Source: Isoetes taiwanensis (lineage: Eukaryota; Streptophyta; Lycopodiopsida; Isoetales; Isoetaceae). Taken from it: a stretch of 64,000 nucleotides of DNA. Below the pieces are notes generated by a model. It made no database searches, had not been told where the DNA came from, and saw only the letters and a program-made list of their open reading frames with translations. Of the stretch, positions 35,788 through 45,090 are shown in pieces (positions within the stretch are counted from its first letter, which is position 1; each line of letters opens with the position of its first letter). The translations under genes were made by a program, and so were the position numbers. Where the stretch lies: positions 21,519,863-21,583,862 of the forward strand of contig JAJEKV010000016.1 in NCBI GenBank assembly GCA_021234155.1, read 5' to 3'.

Positions 35788-37537
35788 AACGCGACCGCGA
35801 TCCTTCCAAGCAACTAAAATAGCACTCCACACTATCGCGGCCGCGATGTTGTGTAGCAGCTAAGCACGGCAAGAAAACAATTCCACTGCTCACGAACATC
35901 GCGGTCGCGATCCTAGTGACCTACTACACTACTACTCATGAACATCGCAAGAAAGAAAAATCTATGCTCAAAGAAGACCGGCGTCAGCGATCTTGTTGAG
36001 CACCCACAAAACTATCAAGACATTACAAAACCTAGCCGAAGAAGACCGCGGCCGCTGATCTTGCCGAAAGCGGCTATACTACTTATGAAAACACTAGAAG
36101 TTCTAGTAGGCAAGATCGCGGCCGCGATCTTGCTGAGCTGAAATGTTAGAAATTACCTTCTCTGAGGGAGTCCTTTGGTGCCATGGGATCGCGGGCGGCG
36201 GGTGTGTACGAAATTCCAGTCGTTTTCGAGAGGCTCGAGAAGGCGCTCCGAGGTCGAAGGCGCCAGGCGCTGAAGAAATCGCGGTCTTGAAATTTGTTTT
36301 GAGGGGTTCTGAGTTTCAATTTATAGAACGCGGCCGCGGAATTTAAATGCCCGCCCATCATAATAGTCGCGTGAAAATCGCGTGCTCGCCATAATGGCGT
36401 CGCACGTGCGGGCGCATTAATTGCACGCCAGAAGTATTAATTACCGGCCGGCCGGCCGTAATTATTACCGGCCATAAATGCGTTCGTGCGAATATGCCCG
36501 CCCGAAAAAGCAAGTAATCCGTACAAAAGGTCTTTATCGACTTGGACGTCCGCGTTCAATTTTCTGCCATAATGTCAATTCATTAAAGGTACATGACAGA
36601 CTATGCAGCCGTAAATGCTCCAAAGACAGACTGGATTACGGACGGACAGTGACTGCAAAATTTGAATTCCATAACAAACATTTCAAGTGAAAGCGGGAAA
36701 AGCCAATTCAAATTTGATTGTTTTGCAAGATCTTCGAGACGTTGGAGCTGCGCTTAAGCTGGGCCAAGTTCGGGCAAGGATTTGCTGCAGAATCCCGCAT
36801 CCATTGAAGGCGCTGACGAGGGCGCTCATAATCCGCTTGCACTCCGCCACTGCACATTTGGAATTCTTCAACTACATCAATTCGTGGTTTTGGCGAGGTA
36901 AAAGGCATATTCTGATGCATATCACTCAGTGAAGTGAACCGACGAGTCTCTACACTAACATCAATATGTATTGCATGGATTGATAAGATACCTCCTGATA
37001 CTTTGGTGCAACTATGTAAAAATAGATGTTGTAAGCAAACATGTGCACTCTGGTGTGTTTATTATACAATGTAAACGTGTTTCAAGTATATGCTTTCTTT
37101 CTCCATGAGGATGATACAAAATACTGTTTTTATGATACTCCAGCTTCTGACGGGTCCTTGGCTTCAAGTAGACGTTGACGCCACCATATTCTGTGAGGTA
37201 TGAGTAATGCTTTAGTCTGTAAGTCAATCGTTTAACTTTTGTGCTCGACGAGATCGCGGTCGCGATACCTTCAACCATCTACACTTGCTATTTACCAAAG
37301 AACTCCCAGCTATCGATAACTATGAGTTGAAACCACTTGTTAACCTCCAAATGTGATTTGCACATGAGTTCTTATTGAAACAGTTAGTTTGAATGATTGC
37401 AAAAAGCGCGACCGCGTTCTATGCTCGATAAGATCGCGGTGGCGAAAGTCCTGAACATTTTTTAATTTCTCAGTTGCTATTTTCTGTAGTACTTTATGAT
37501 CACAGTGCTTTTTGCTTACGAGGATCGCGGCCGCGAT
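35788..37537. repeat. Array of ATCGCG-YCGCGAT palindromes between divergent genes
   Basis: Copies of a 14-bp palindrome, ATCGCGGCCGCGAT or the G/T-centred variant, occur at 35,788, 35,834, 35,898, 36,115, 37,253, 37,405 (degenerate), 37,433 (degenerate) and 37,524. More degenerate copies lie near 35,975, 36,045 and 36,329. Between 35,788 and 36,128 the spacing is about 45-80 bp. Flanks extend the symmetry: TGCT-type sequence about 8 nt before and AGCA about 8 nt after. Further copies lie at 31,803, 31,953 and 34,117. Each copy holds four CpG sites. An unrelated CCGGCCGGCCGG run sits at 36,444. Confidence 0.85.
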
Positions 37538-37559
37538 ATTCACGACCTCTTCTTTGCAG

Positions 37560-40500
37560 GATGGCAGATGTAATTCCGCTATATCTCATCGGGGAAAAAG
37601 GTGGCGAGAGGGAAGAGTCCACAATTTCGAGCGCCATCACAATTCGACCGTCCGGGGGTATGGTTGTTGTTTCAATTGTGAATGTTTTGGATGGACAATT
37701 GCCGCTACCAATTCGAAATGGAAATAGAAAAATGGGTGAAGCCGTGGGGACTTTTGTGTTGTGGTACAAGAAGGACATTGCTGCTCCACTTGTTAGAGAG
37801 GAGGAAGCTTGCACCCCACCAGTCGGATAAAACGATAAACCTGGCGGGGTGGAGGCAATGAGGGGTTAGCCAGTAATGAGACGAATCATGTGCAAGGGCT
37901 TTCTAGAGATGAGTTAGTTGAGAAGGCATGCACACTCATGCATGAATGCTGCCACATGGCTTATGCCTATGGTGTTATCGTTTTTGCCGATCCAAACCAT
38001 GCTGTGTCTGACGTGAAGTTAGGGGAAGGCTCGATAGCTGCTACTATCATGAGCATATTTCCAATGCCTGAAAAGATCTCTATGCGCTGCCAAGCCTGTG
38101 CAGAAATGCCCCAATTGCATGACCTTGTCAGATGGCCAATAGCCTTCGTGCTCGTTGATAACATTCCAGTTTCTACTCTCGTGGTTGCGGTGAAGGAGAA
38201 GGATGTGGAGAATGAACCTTACTCTATTAGACCCGAAATTGGCATCACCAAAAAGAGACCTTACAGCATGGTCAATCGGAGACCCAGGACACGTCCAGCA
38301 CAGACTAAATGTGAAAGAAAAACTAGTGCTGAGGCTATTCTAGACTTCAGGTCATCACTCTGCTGCATGAAACGATGTTGTGCAAATTTTACATCCCAGG
38401 AGATAGCTTGCATGAGAACCTTTTACTGGAACATGAAGTCCTCGGAGCGCACAACCTTTGCATATAACATGCTAGATCTTTGCTCTGAAAATGGTGTAGT
38501 TCGCAACTTGATGTTGAATAACAAACAGGTGTGCGTGAAAGCATGGCATAAAGCCTATGGCATACCCATTTCCACTTTTTACAAGTGGAAGAAGCTCTTC
38601 AATGACGGCCACGTAATTGCCGAAAGCAACTAAAAATACCGGGTCTAAGAAGCCAAGGTCTCATACTTTGTCGTGGCAATCTTTGTGCTATCTATGTTCA
38701 TAGATGAAAACGCAGAGACAATGCCACACCGCCGAAAATTACGGCGAGGGTAGCGGAACAAAATGTTAAGAGGCTACCTTCGGTCTTGACTAAGAAGGAT
38801 ATACACCAAGAAGTAGATATTACCGATTCTGAGATGATGACAGGCAAGCATATTTCTCCTTCGGCCCCTTTCACCGCTTGGAAAGAGAATCATTCAGAGG
38901 TGGCAATAGCTAAGAGGATAGCATTTTCTAAGTGTAACACCTGTATTGTCATAAAGGAAAAGCTTGCTAAGACCAGAGATCCAAATGAAAGAAGGGTACT
39001 TGCAATAGAGAGAAAATCACATATGACGGCCCAGATTTCATGCAGAGCCTTTATCGGGTCCTGGAGAGCTTTGTCTCATAGATCTCCTGAGCACGCTTTA
39101 ACCATTATACATGATAAGATGGATCAGAATAAGACCATGGTCCCTCGTCTGGAGAAGCTAGCAAAGTCTGTATGGAGGGGTGAACGATTGAAGGTCAGTG
39201 TTACAGGTGCTCTCATGCACGGCCATGGTATAGGTGCCTTGGGCCACTTCTCACTGGACCTCTGGCCTGATGATTCTAATTTTCATGTGGGATCCTTGAA
39301 TCATACCCTAAAGACACTGGAGAATAGATCTGAGGATAATTGGGGCCATTTAAGAGATCTGAGATCGTCCGAAAGCAAAAGTTAAAGCAATTTTAAACAC
39401 AGATAACCTTAGGACAAAAATGATGAATGGCAGTAGAAATGATTTTATGCCTCCTATCAAAGGACCCATGGTAGCGAACAAGTTGCCTAGGAGGCTTTAC
39501 TTGCAGCTAGATAATTGCTCAGTCGAGAATAAGAATAGATATCTTTTCTCTTACTTGTCATACTTGGTTTGGTTAGGTGTCTTTGATCAAGTGCGGTGGG
39601 ATTCATGATGGTTGGACACACCCACGATGACATAGATGCCCTATTTGGAAACTACTCTACTCTAATGAGAAGATCAGATGCATTGACTATTCTGGAGCTT
39701 ATGCAACTCTTCAGGCAGTGTAGTTCAAAGGCTCCTTCACCTTACCTTGTGACAGAGGTTCCTGATTGGAAGGAATTCGTGAAAGGTTTTATCCATGATA
39801 AGAAGGACCGTTTATGTGGTCATTTGGAACCTCTACTCTTCAAGTTTTGCATGAAGGATGGATGGCCACTAATGTTCTACAAGATGAGGCCAGGGCATAG
39901 GGAGTGGCTCCCTGAAAAGGGAATCAGAATGTAGGTTTACCTATGATTCCGAGAGGGTCACCTAAGGTCCTGCAGCCATATGGGAGCTTGAAAGATATAG
40001 GTGCATTAAGAGCTTCTATTGCCAAGTACATGATGCACTGGGCAGCTATTTCTAGAGCTGGCGATAAGTCATGGTCCAACACATATATGAATGAAGTTAT
40101 TGACTCTTGGTCCACCTTGCTGCGAAAGTGCTTGGGGGACGTGCAGCCCGGAGAGTTTGTCATTCAAGATTTCTGGCCCAGCACCAGGCAAAGTGCATTG
40201 GAAGAACCCGAAAGAGTGTTTGTGGATGAGCACATTGAAGCATCTCATTACGTTGGGCCTTTTCGGGTAGACCCAAGAACCCAGTTGAAATATTCGACCC
40301 CTACCAAGATGTCAAGAAAGGAATGCTCTTGCTAATCGGACCACATGATAACCGCGGCGTGGTTGGCTTTTTGCGAAGAGGACCCAATAGAGGACCCTAA
40401 TCTCCCACATTACGAAGAGGTGTTTGTCTCTTGGTTTGAGCCTGTTGCCAGAAAGGGAACCTCATATGCAATGCAGTATAGGGATTGCTGGAGCAAGAAT

Positions 40501-40668
40501 TGGAGACCCAATCCTAATGACCCGCCATGCTACCAACCTTTGAAAACAATAGACTATGGTCGGGCCGTAGAGACCAGGCCATTGTCAGTGGTGATCCCTA
40601 GTAGTGTGGGGGCTCAGTTGCAAGAATTAGTGGCTAAAGAAGCTAAGGACGATGATGAGAACTCTTGA
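37560..40668 (+). pseudogene. DUF7869-type transposase-like gene, several frame breaks
   Basis: The first visible exon starts at 37,560 after TCTTTGCAG. It encodes a domain like the DUF8039-type module of plant transposons (GGMVVVSIVNVLDGQLPLPI ... MGEAVGTFVLWYKKDI). The next part (37,890-38,633) has DPNHAVSDVKLGEGSIAA and ends in a helix-turn-helix-like ISTFYKWKKLF. Then come Cys-containing CNTCIVIKEKL (38,936) and GALMHGHGIGALGHF (39,208). The signature DUF7869 core follows: LYLQLDNCSVENKNR (39,500) and MMVGHTHDDIDALFG (39,605). The C-terminal region includes EEVFVSWFEPVA and CWSKNW, like the BAH-like end of this family, and stops at 40,666. The frame breaks at about 37,828, 38,631, 39,382, 39,606, 39,932 and 40,333 are mostly small indels or stops, so decay is recent. 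I infer it is the transposase; the catalytic residues are not proven. Confidence 0.75.
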
Positions 40669-40820
40669 GGTATGCAATGCTCTTTTACATAATTACTATA
40701 TCATTCACAACATGCAAGTTACAATATGCAAGTTACAATAGACTAGTTATTATTCATTACGCTCTGCGTTTTTCATCTCAACACAAGAGCTCTTACACTA
40801 TACAATGCTAAACAGGTGAT

Positions 40821-41063
40821 TCACTCATCTTTAGGATCTGTAGTAGTGATCCCTGATATCTCATAGCTCATTCGCTCAGGAAGCCAAATCAGATGGATCA
40901 TTACACGAATTGACGCAGGGCAACGAATCTCAGCGCCCAAAGCTTTTCTTCGCAGGTAGGGATCAAGAAGAAGGTGCCTGTCTAGGCAACCAACAAGATC
41001 AGAGTGGCTCATTGAGCACTTGATCGCCTCGATGTGGTGAACTGATGAAGGCAAAAAATCCAT
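40821..41063 (-). CDS. Small 80-aa protein, copy 1 of a tandem pair
   Basis: The open frame starts at ATG 41,063 and ends at 40,821. It shares a pattern with the next ORF: S..EH/HI...C.LS...L..C...LDP.L..KA, then RV..H..WLP and a YE...IT..D..DE end. A TATA box (CTATAAAAG, about 41,098-41,105 on the minus strand) lies some 35-40 nt upstream in both copies, giving a very short leader. It is convergent with the end of the DUF7869-type gene. I do not recognise the family. Conservation of length, termini and promoter between two diverged copies argues that it is or was a real gene. Confidence 0.6.
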   Translation of the reverse strand: MDFLPSSVHHIEAIKCSMSHSDLVGCLDRHLLLDPYLRRKALGAEIRCPASIRVMIHLIWLPERMSYEISGITTTDPKDE

Positions 41064-41480
41064 GGGAGAGGAATGAACTTTAGCCCCGAAGTGAGAAGCT
41101 TTTATAGTGAGGTAGAATTATTGAGGTGAATTATTGGGGTAGACTTCAGCGCCATTATTGCTCGTGTATAAGACCGTTGTATAAATACAAGTATAATACA
41201 TCTTTCGTATGGATATATGTATGCTTTTAAAACGTGTGCTTGAGTAATTCAGGTGTGGTTGAAATTAGGAACTGCTTGCAGATATACTGGAAGTCGAAGA
41301 GCACACTGTTACACTACATTCAGGTATGATACATCAAACAATATTCATTGTGGTATTACATCCTTATATGTTATAGGTGCTGATCAGTTTATAGGTGATT
41401 ATTATATCAGTAGTCATCACTGATAACATTGATTGTAATACATACTTCATAGGTACTCATACATCACTAATAACTTTGAT

Positions 41481-41723
41481 TCACTCATCATCAACATCAA
41501 AGCTCGTGATGCTATTCAGCTCATAGATCTCCTGATCAGGAAGCCAGTAAATGTGGACTTTAACACGAGTGAGCTTCCTGCAAGCACTAGCAGGACCATC
41601 AGCCTTAGATTGGAGCCATGGATCAAGATTAACACCATTTCTTGCGCATTCATTCAGATTGTTGTAGCTCAGGTAGCACCTGAAAGATCGGATGTGCTCT
41701 GGACGAGGCATCGAGGAAGCCAT
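41481..41723 (-). CDS. Small 80-aa protein, copy 2 of a tandem pair
   Basis: The frame is exactly the same length as the ORF at 40,821-41,063 and a clear paralogue: EHIRSFRCYLSYNNLNEC, then NLDPWLQSKADG, RVKVHIYWLPDQ and a terminal DVDDE. Upstream sequence is also duplicated, including the TATA box (CTATAAAAA, about 41,757-41,764) and about 100 bp beyond it. The two copies are highly diverged in codons yet both remain open. Function unknown. Confidence 0.6.
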   Translation of the reverse strand: MASSMPRPEHIRSFRCYLSYNNLNECARNGVNLDPWLQSKADGPASACRKLTRVKVHIYWLPDQEIYELNSITSFDVDDE

Positions 41724-41764
41724 GGAAGATGAATGATCTCTACCCCCGAGTCGAGCTGTTTTTA

Positions 41765-42738
41765 TAGTGAAGTGAAATTATTGATGTGAATTATTGGTGT
41801 AGAATGTAGGGCCATTATTGGGCTTCTACAAGTATCATGTACACGTACAAGTATAACACATAATTTGTATGTATATGTGTATGTTAATTAGCTCATGTTT
41901 GTTGGGATCGAGAACTAGGTGAAAGTATTCGTGCTTGAGCAAATAAGGTGTGCTTAAAATTCTCAAAATTGTGTTATTTTATCCAATTAATGAAATCATG
42001 CTTTTAGGTACAGAAACCTTTTTGATTTATCATGATCGTGCCTTTTGCTCTTTTTCTTTACTTGTTTTTTCATTGATCTCATATCCGTACAAGCATTCAT
42101 ATATTATTTTTTCAATGACATACTATTTCAATAAAGTTCCTTCAAATATAACAAAATAAACATCAATTAAAAGTCACTTAAAATTGCTAACTATAAGTCA
42201 AAGCTGAATCTTCAAATTACAGGCCAACAAATATTTTTTATGCATGAAGCAAGTAGTCAACTACTTATATACCAAATTTGAAGTAAAAAATCATTTTCAT
42301 ATGCAAAAGTTATAGAATTTTAATTGAAATAGCCTTCTGGGAACCATTATTGGTCCACAGAAGACAGAAAACTGTTTTGACCCTGTCATGTTTGACTGAC
42401 TATATCTTTCTTCTTAGACTTCGGATTGGTACAAGGTTTTTTGTGTATTCATCCTTATCTCGTATAGAAAAATACCGTTATAATGAAAAAAATAAAAAAA
42501 ATCCTTTTCTTGAGACAGTTTTATATTATGTAAACATGAAGCAAACTGGACTTGACCCCCCTTGATTCACCCAAGCATAACTTTCAATTTTAGGGGTATA
42601 TACATTTTTAACTATTTTTCCTATGCAAAGTGGCTGCCATATATTAACGTGTAGAAAGGGTTTAACTGAATTTTATGCTATTGATTTTATATGAATTTTA
42701 AAGCAAACTGTACAAATGAACCATTTATGGTCCATCAA
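41765..42738. other. Right flank of the TTAA transposon, noncoding
   Basis: AT-rich with no gene recognised. It includes the duplicated promoter region of the second small ORF and two GGACCA-type palindromic motifs near the right terminus. Confidence 0.5.
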
Positions 42739-42753
42739 GGGACAACTCTAGTG
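42739..42753 (-). repeat. Right terminal inverted repeat
   Basis: GGGACAACTCTAGTG followed by TTAA is the exact inverted copy of 28,861-28,875. Confidence 0.8.
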
Positions 42754-42757
42754 TTAA

Positions 42758-43708
42758 GAACAGTATTGGACAAAAACCATCAATCGACAATACAAAACTC
42801 TATATCTGGCCTTCAAATCCGCCCCTGCAAGATATGGCTTGTATGCCGTATTGTGCTCCCCTCTCGATCAGAAAAGGTGAAGCTGCCGTGCTGTGCTCCC
42901 CTCTCGATCAGAAAAGGTGAAGCCAAACCAAAAGACAATCAGAACGGATAAGGCAACCCCAAAACCTATAATTTTCAAATCGTGTAAAAATCCACAAATC
43001 CAATTTTTGGAATACCTGAAAAGTTTTCCGGGAACTAAAATCTTCTAGACCTTAGAAAACCAACCTGAAAAAAAAAATCCAAAAAGTTTTCGGCATATCG
43101 GAAAAACCGAATTTAAACAATAGGATAACTCCTAATGTTTTGGTTTATTATTATATATACAATTATTCTTCGAGGTACTCTTTATTCTTGCAACACATTA
43201 CAACAAAATTGTGTTGCAAGTCTTCGTAGTTCGACCTCTTGGCCTCCCGTAGCGCTCTATTGGCCTGCAGGTCAACACTACGTTAGTACCATTTTTAATT
43301 ATTAATAAAGTTTTTGGTTATATGGTGACCACCCCACCTATCTACATGGATGCATGGCTAATCTCCCGGCGTAGGAAGAGGGTGAATCTTCAATTATGGC
43401 CGTAGAGACAGCGCCTATATGCCTACATGCCGCTCATGCCTACACCCTAGTTTCCCAGCGTGGCGGATAGGTCCTTCCCGTATATGGGGCGTGAAGGCCA
43501 GATTCCTCCTATCAAAGCATATATGGGGCTAGAGGTGCTTTTCCTATCAATGCATTCCTCAATGACCTCCTTTCTCTCGAGGTCGTCTACTTCCGTGGGA
43601 CAGAAGTAGACTTTTCAAGCGGTATCACGGTCATGCCTACATTGACATTACACCACGTCCTAGAGATCACCGTAGTAATCTCATCATTGGTAACAACGCA
43701 TGCAACCC
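42758..43708 (-). other. Helitron 5' part (to 43,125) and chromovirus 3' noncoding region
   Basis: 42,758-43,125 belongs to the Helitron-like insertion. It includes a tandem repeat of CCGTATTGTGCTCCCCTCTCG-like sequence around 42,847-42,921. From 43,126 to the integrase stop the sequence is chromovirus 3' region, with a GCAGGCCAATAGAGCG segment (minus strand) matching the plus-strand relative at about 14,815. No coding sequence is seen. Confidence 0.5.
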
Positions 43709-45027
43709 TTACCTCATAGGTTGCATGCGTAGATTATACTTAACTAGGCGAGCTATTAATCTTACCCATGTCGCGTCTTCCACGGGCAAGTGTTTCCACT
43801 TGACCAAGTATTGGAGAAACTCCGATCTCCCTGTTTTCTTGAATGCTTTATCAAGAATTAGTTCTGGAACTATTTCTATCTGCTCTTCTGTCATTTCCAA
43901 CATCGTTGGGGTGTCCAGGACTTCATCTGGATTAGGAGTGTGCTTCTTCAGCAAACTCACGTGGAAGACTTTGTGGATTTTTAGGTGCGCTAGCAAGTCT
44001 AACTTGTAGAATTGGTTACCCACTCTCTTGATTATTTTGAAGGGTCCCGCCCACCTTGGAGCAAGCTTCTTGCAATTTTCGATGCGAAGCTTCGCCTGCT
44101 TTACCTTGATCTTGAGCCATACATCATCTCCAATCTCGAATTCTCTAACTGTCCGATGTTTGTCGGCAATGCTCTTCTGCCGACTCCTTGCTGCTAGAAG
44201 GTACCCTCGAACTTCTTCCACCAGCTGCTGCATGTCGCTCAACATTTGCTGCGAAACTTCCACTTTTGACACTGGATTGTGCCAAGTGTCTGGAGTTAGG
44301 CATTGGTAGCCGTAGTTGATCATGAACGGCGACATTTGGGATGATTCCTGCTTGGTGCTATTGTATGCAAACTCCACCAAGTGAATAAATTCCTCCCACA
44401 TACCTTGCTTGTTCCAGACATAGTTTCGGAGCATGTCTTCCAATATTCTGTTGATACGCTCCGTCTGCCCATCCGTCTGTGGATGATAGGCCGTGCTCAT
44501 GGATAGCTTCGTTCCAATCGTTGTGAAGAGATCCTGCCAGAAAGCACTGATGAACTTCGGATCTCGGTCGGAGATAATTTCCCTTGGCATGCCATGGAGT
44601 CTGAAGATCTCTTTGATGAAGAGCTTCGTCGTATCCATAGCTGTGTCCGTGGTCCTGCAAGGCACAAAGTGGGCCATCTTCGACAACTTGTCGACCACGA
44701 CCATCAAGGCATCATTACCTCTTACTGTCCTTGGCAGTCCTGTTATAACGTCCATGCTGATGACCTCCCACTTAGCGTTTGGCATCGCTAGTGGTTCCAA
44801 TGCCCCTGGAATTCGAAGTTGTTCTGCCTTCGTTTGCTGGCATAGCTGGCACTCCTTGATGTGGCGAGCTATCTGCTTCTTCATTCCTGGCCAATAGTAG
44901 CTGCTACGCACTTTAAAGTATGTCTTCATGAATCCTGCGTGGCCAGCTATTGGGCTGTTGTGGGTGTCGTGGAGGATCAACTTTCTTATTCCAGATGATT
45001 CCGGCACGCACAACTTGTTTTTATGGT
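43709..45027 (-). CDS. Chromovirus integrase with chromodomain (3' part of split pol)
   Basis: After the end of the nested transposon at 45,032, a long open frame encodes integrase. The zinc module is HDTHNSPIAGHAGF ... CQLCQQTKAEQ. The DDE residues are in SMDVITGLP, SDRDPKF and QTDGQTERINR, so all three acidic residues are present. The C-terminal domain has GPFKIIKRVGNQFYKLDL and HVSLLKKHTPNP. A chromodomain follows (RSEFLQYLVKWKHLPVEDATW, about 43,830-43,765) with aromatic residues in the expected positions, but the frame departs from the family right after ATW. Chromodomains of this group are known to direct integration by binding histone tail modifications. The nested TIR transposon separates this part from RT. 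Confidence 0.88.
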
Positions 45028-45031
45028 ATAG
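45028..45031. repeat. Target duplication ATAG (left) of nested transposon
   Basis: ATAG precedes the left terminus and is repeated at 50,734-50,737. Taking out the insert with one copy brings the pol reading frame of the host chromovirus back into register. Confidence 0.7.
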
Positions 45032-45090
45032 GGGTGTTTTTTTATTAGTGGTGTACAATTCAGCATGTCGCGACATAGGGTGATTAACGG

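Larger units (their letters stand above)
28861..42753. mobile_element. 13.9-kb DNA transposon: TTAA duplication, DUF7869-type gene, palindrome array
   Basis: The left end CACTAGAGTTGTCCC (28,861-28,875) is an exact inverted copy of the right end (42,739-42,753). TTAA flanks both ends (28,857-28,860 and 42,754-42,757). After the 15-bp identity both ends continue into GGACCAT...ATGG-type palindromic sequence. The cargo consists of a divergent gene pair (minus 35.76-32.07 kb; plus 37.56-40.67 kb), two tandem 80-codon ORFs, a LINE 3' end and numerous CpG-rich palindromes. TTAA duplications are known for piggyBac and Kolobok, but the protein does not look like either. If TTAA belongs to the termini instead, the duplication would be only GA. 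Superfamily is left open. Confidence 0.75.
25281..43125 (-). mobile_element. Helitron-like insertion containing the TTAA transposon
   Basis: On the minus strand a candidate 3' terminus is a stem-loop of CCCGGC/GCCGGG followed about 10 nt later by CTAG and then T (25,280). That is the Helitron pattern of hairpin, CTRR and insertion between A and T. A candidate 5' terminus, A followed by TCCTATTGTTTAAATTCGG, lies at 43,125. Sequence on both outer sides matches chromovirus 3' region, which supports these as limits of one insertion. No Rep/helicase gene is visible, so it would be non-autonomous. A second hairpin of similar design at 28,815-28,842 (CCAACGC/GCGTTGG) could be the end of another copy. 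The 3' end is better supported than the 5' end. Confidence 0.5.

Noticed and set aside
35788-36132. CRISPR or tandem satellite reading of the palindromes
   Set aside because: Spacing is irregular, spacers are not unique inserts of constant size, and copies also occur in an intron and a 3' flank.
28861-42753. Classification as a CACTA (EnSpm) transposon because of the CACTAG ends
   Set aside because: A 3-bp target duplication does not fit (TAA versus TTA), whereas TTAA fits; no EnSpm-type transposase was recognised.
42350-42951. Plus-strand frames as genes (42,350-42,565; 42,691-42,951)
   Set aside because: They overlap transposon termini and a local repeat and show no protein-like conservation.
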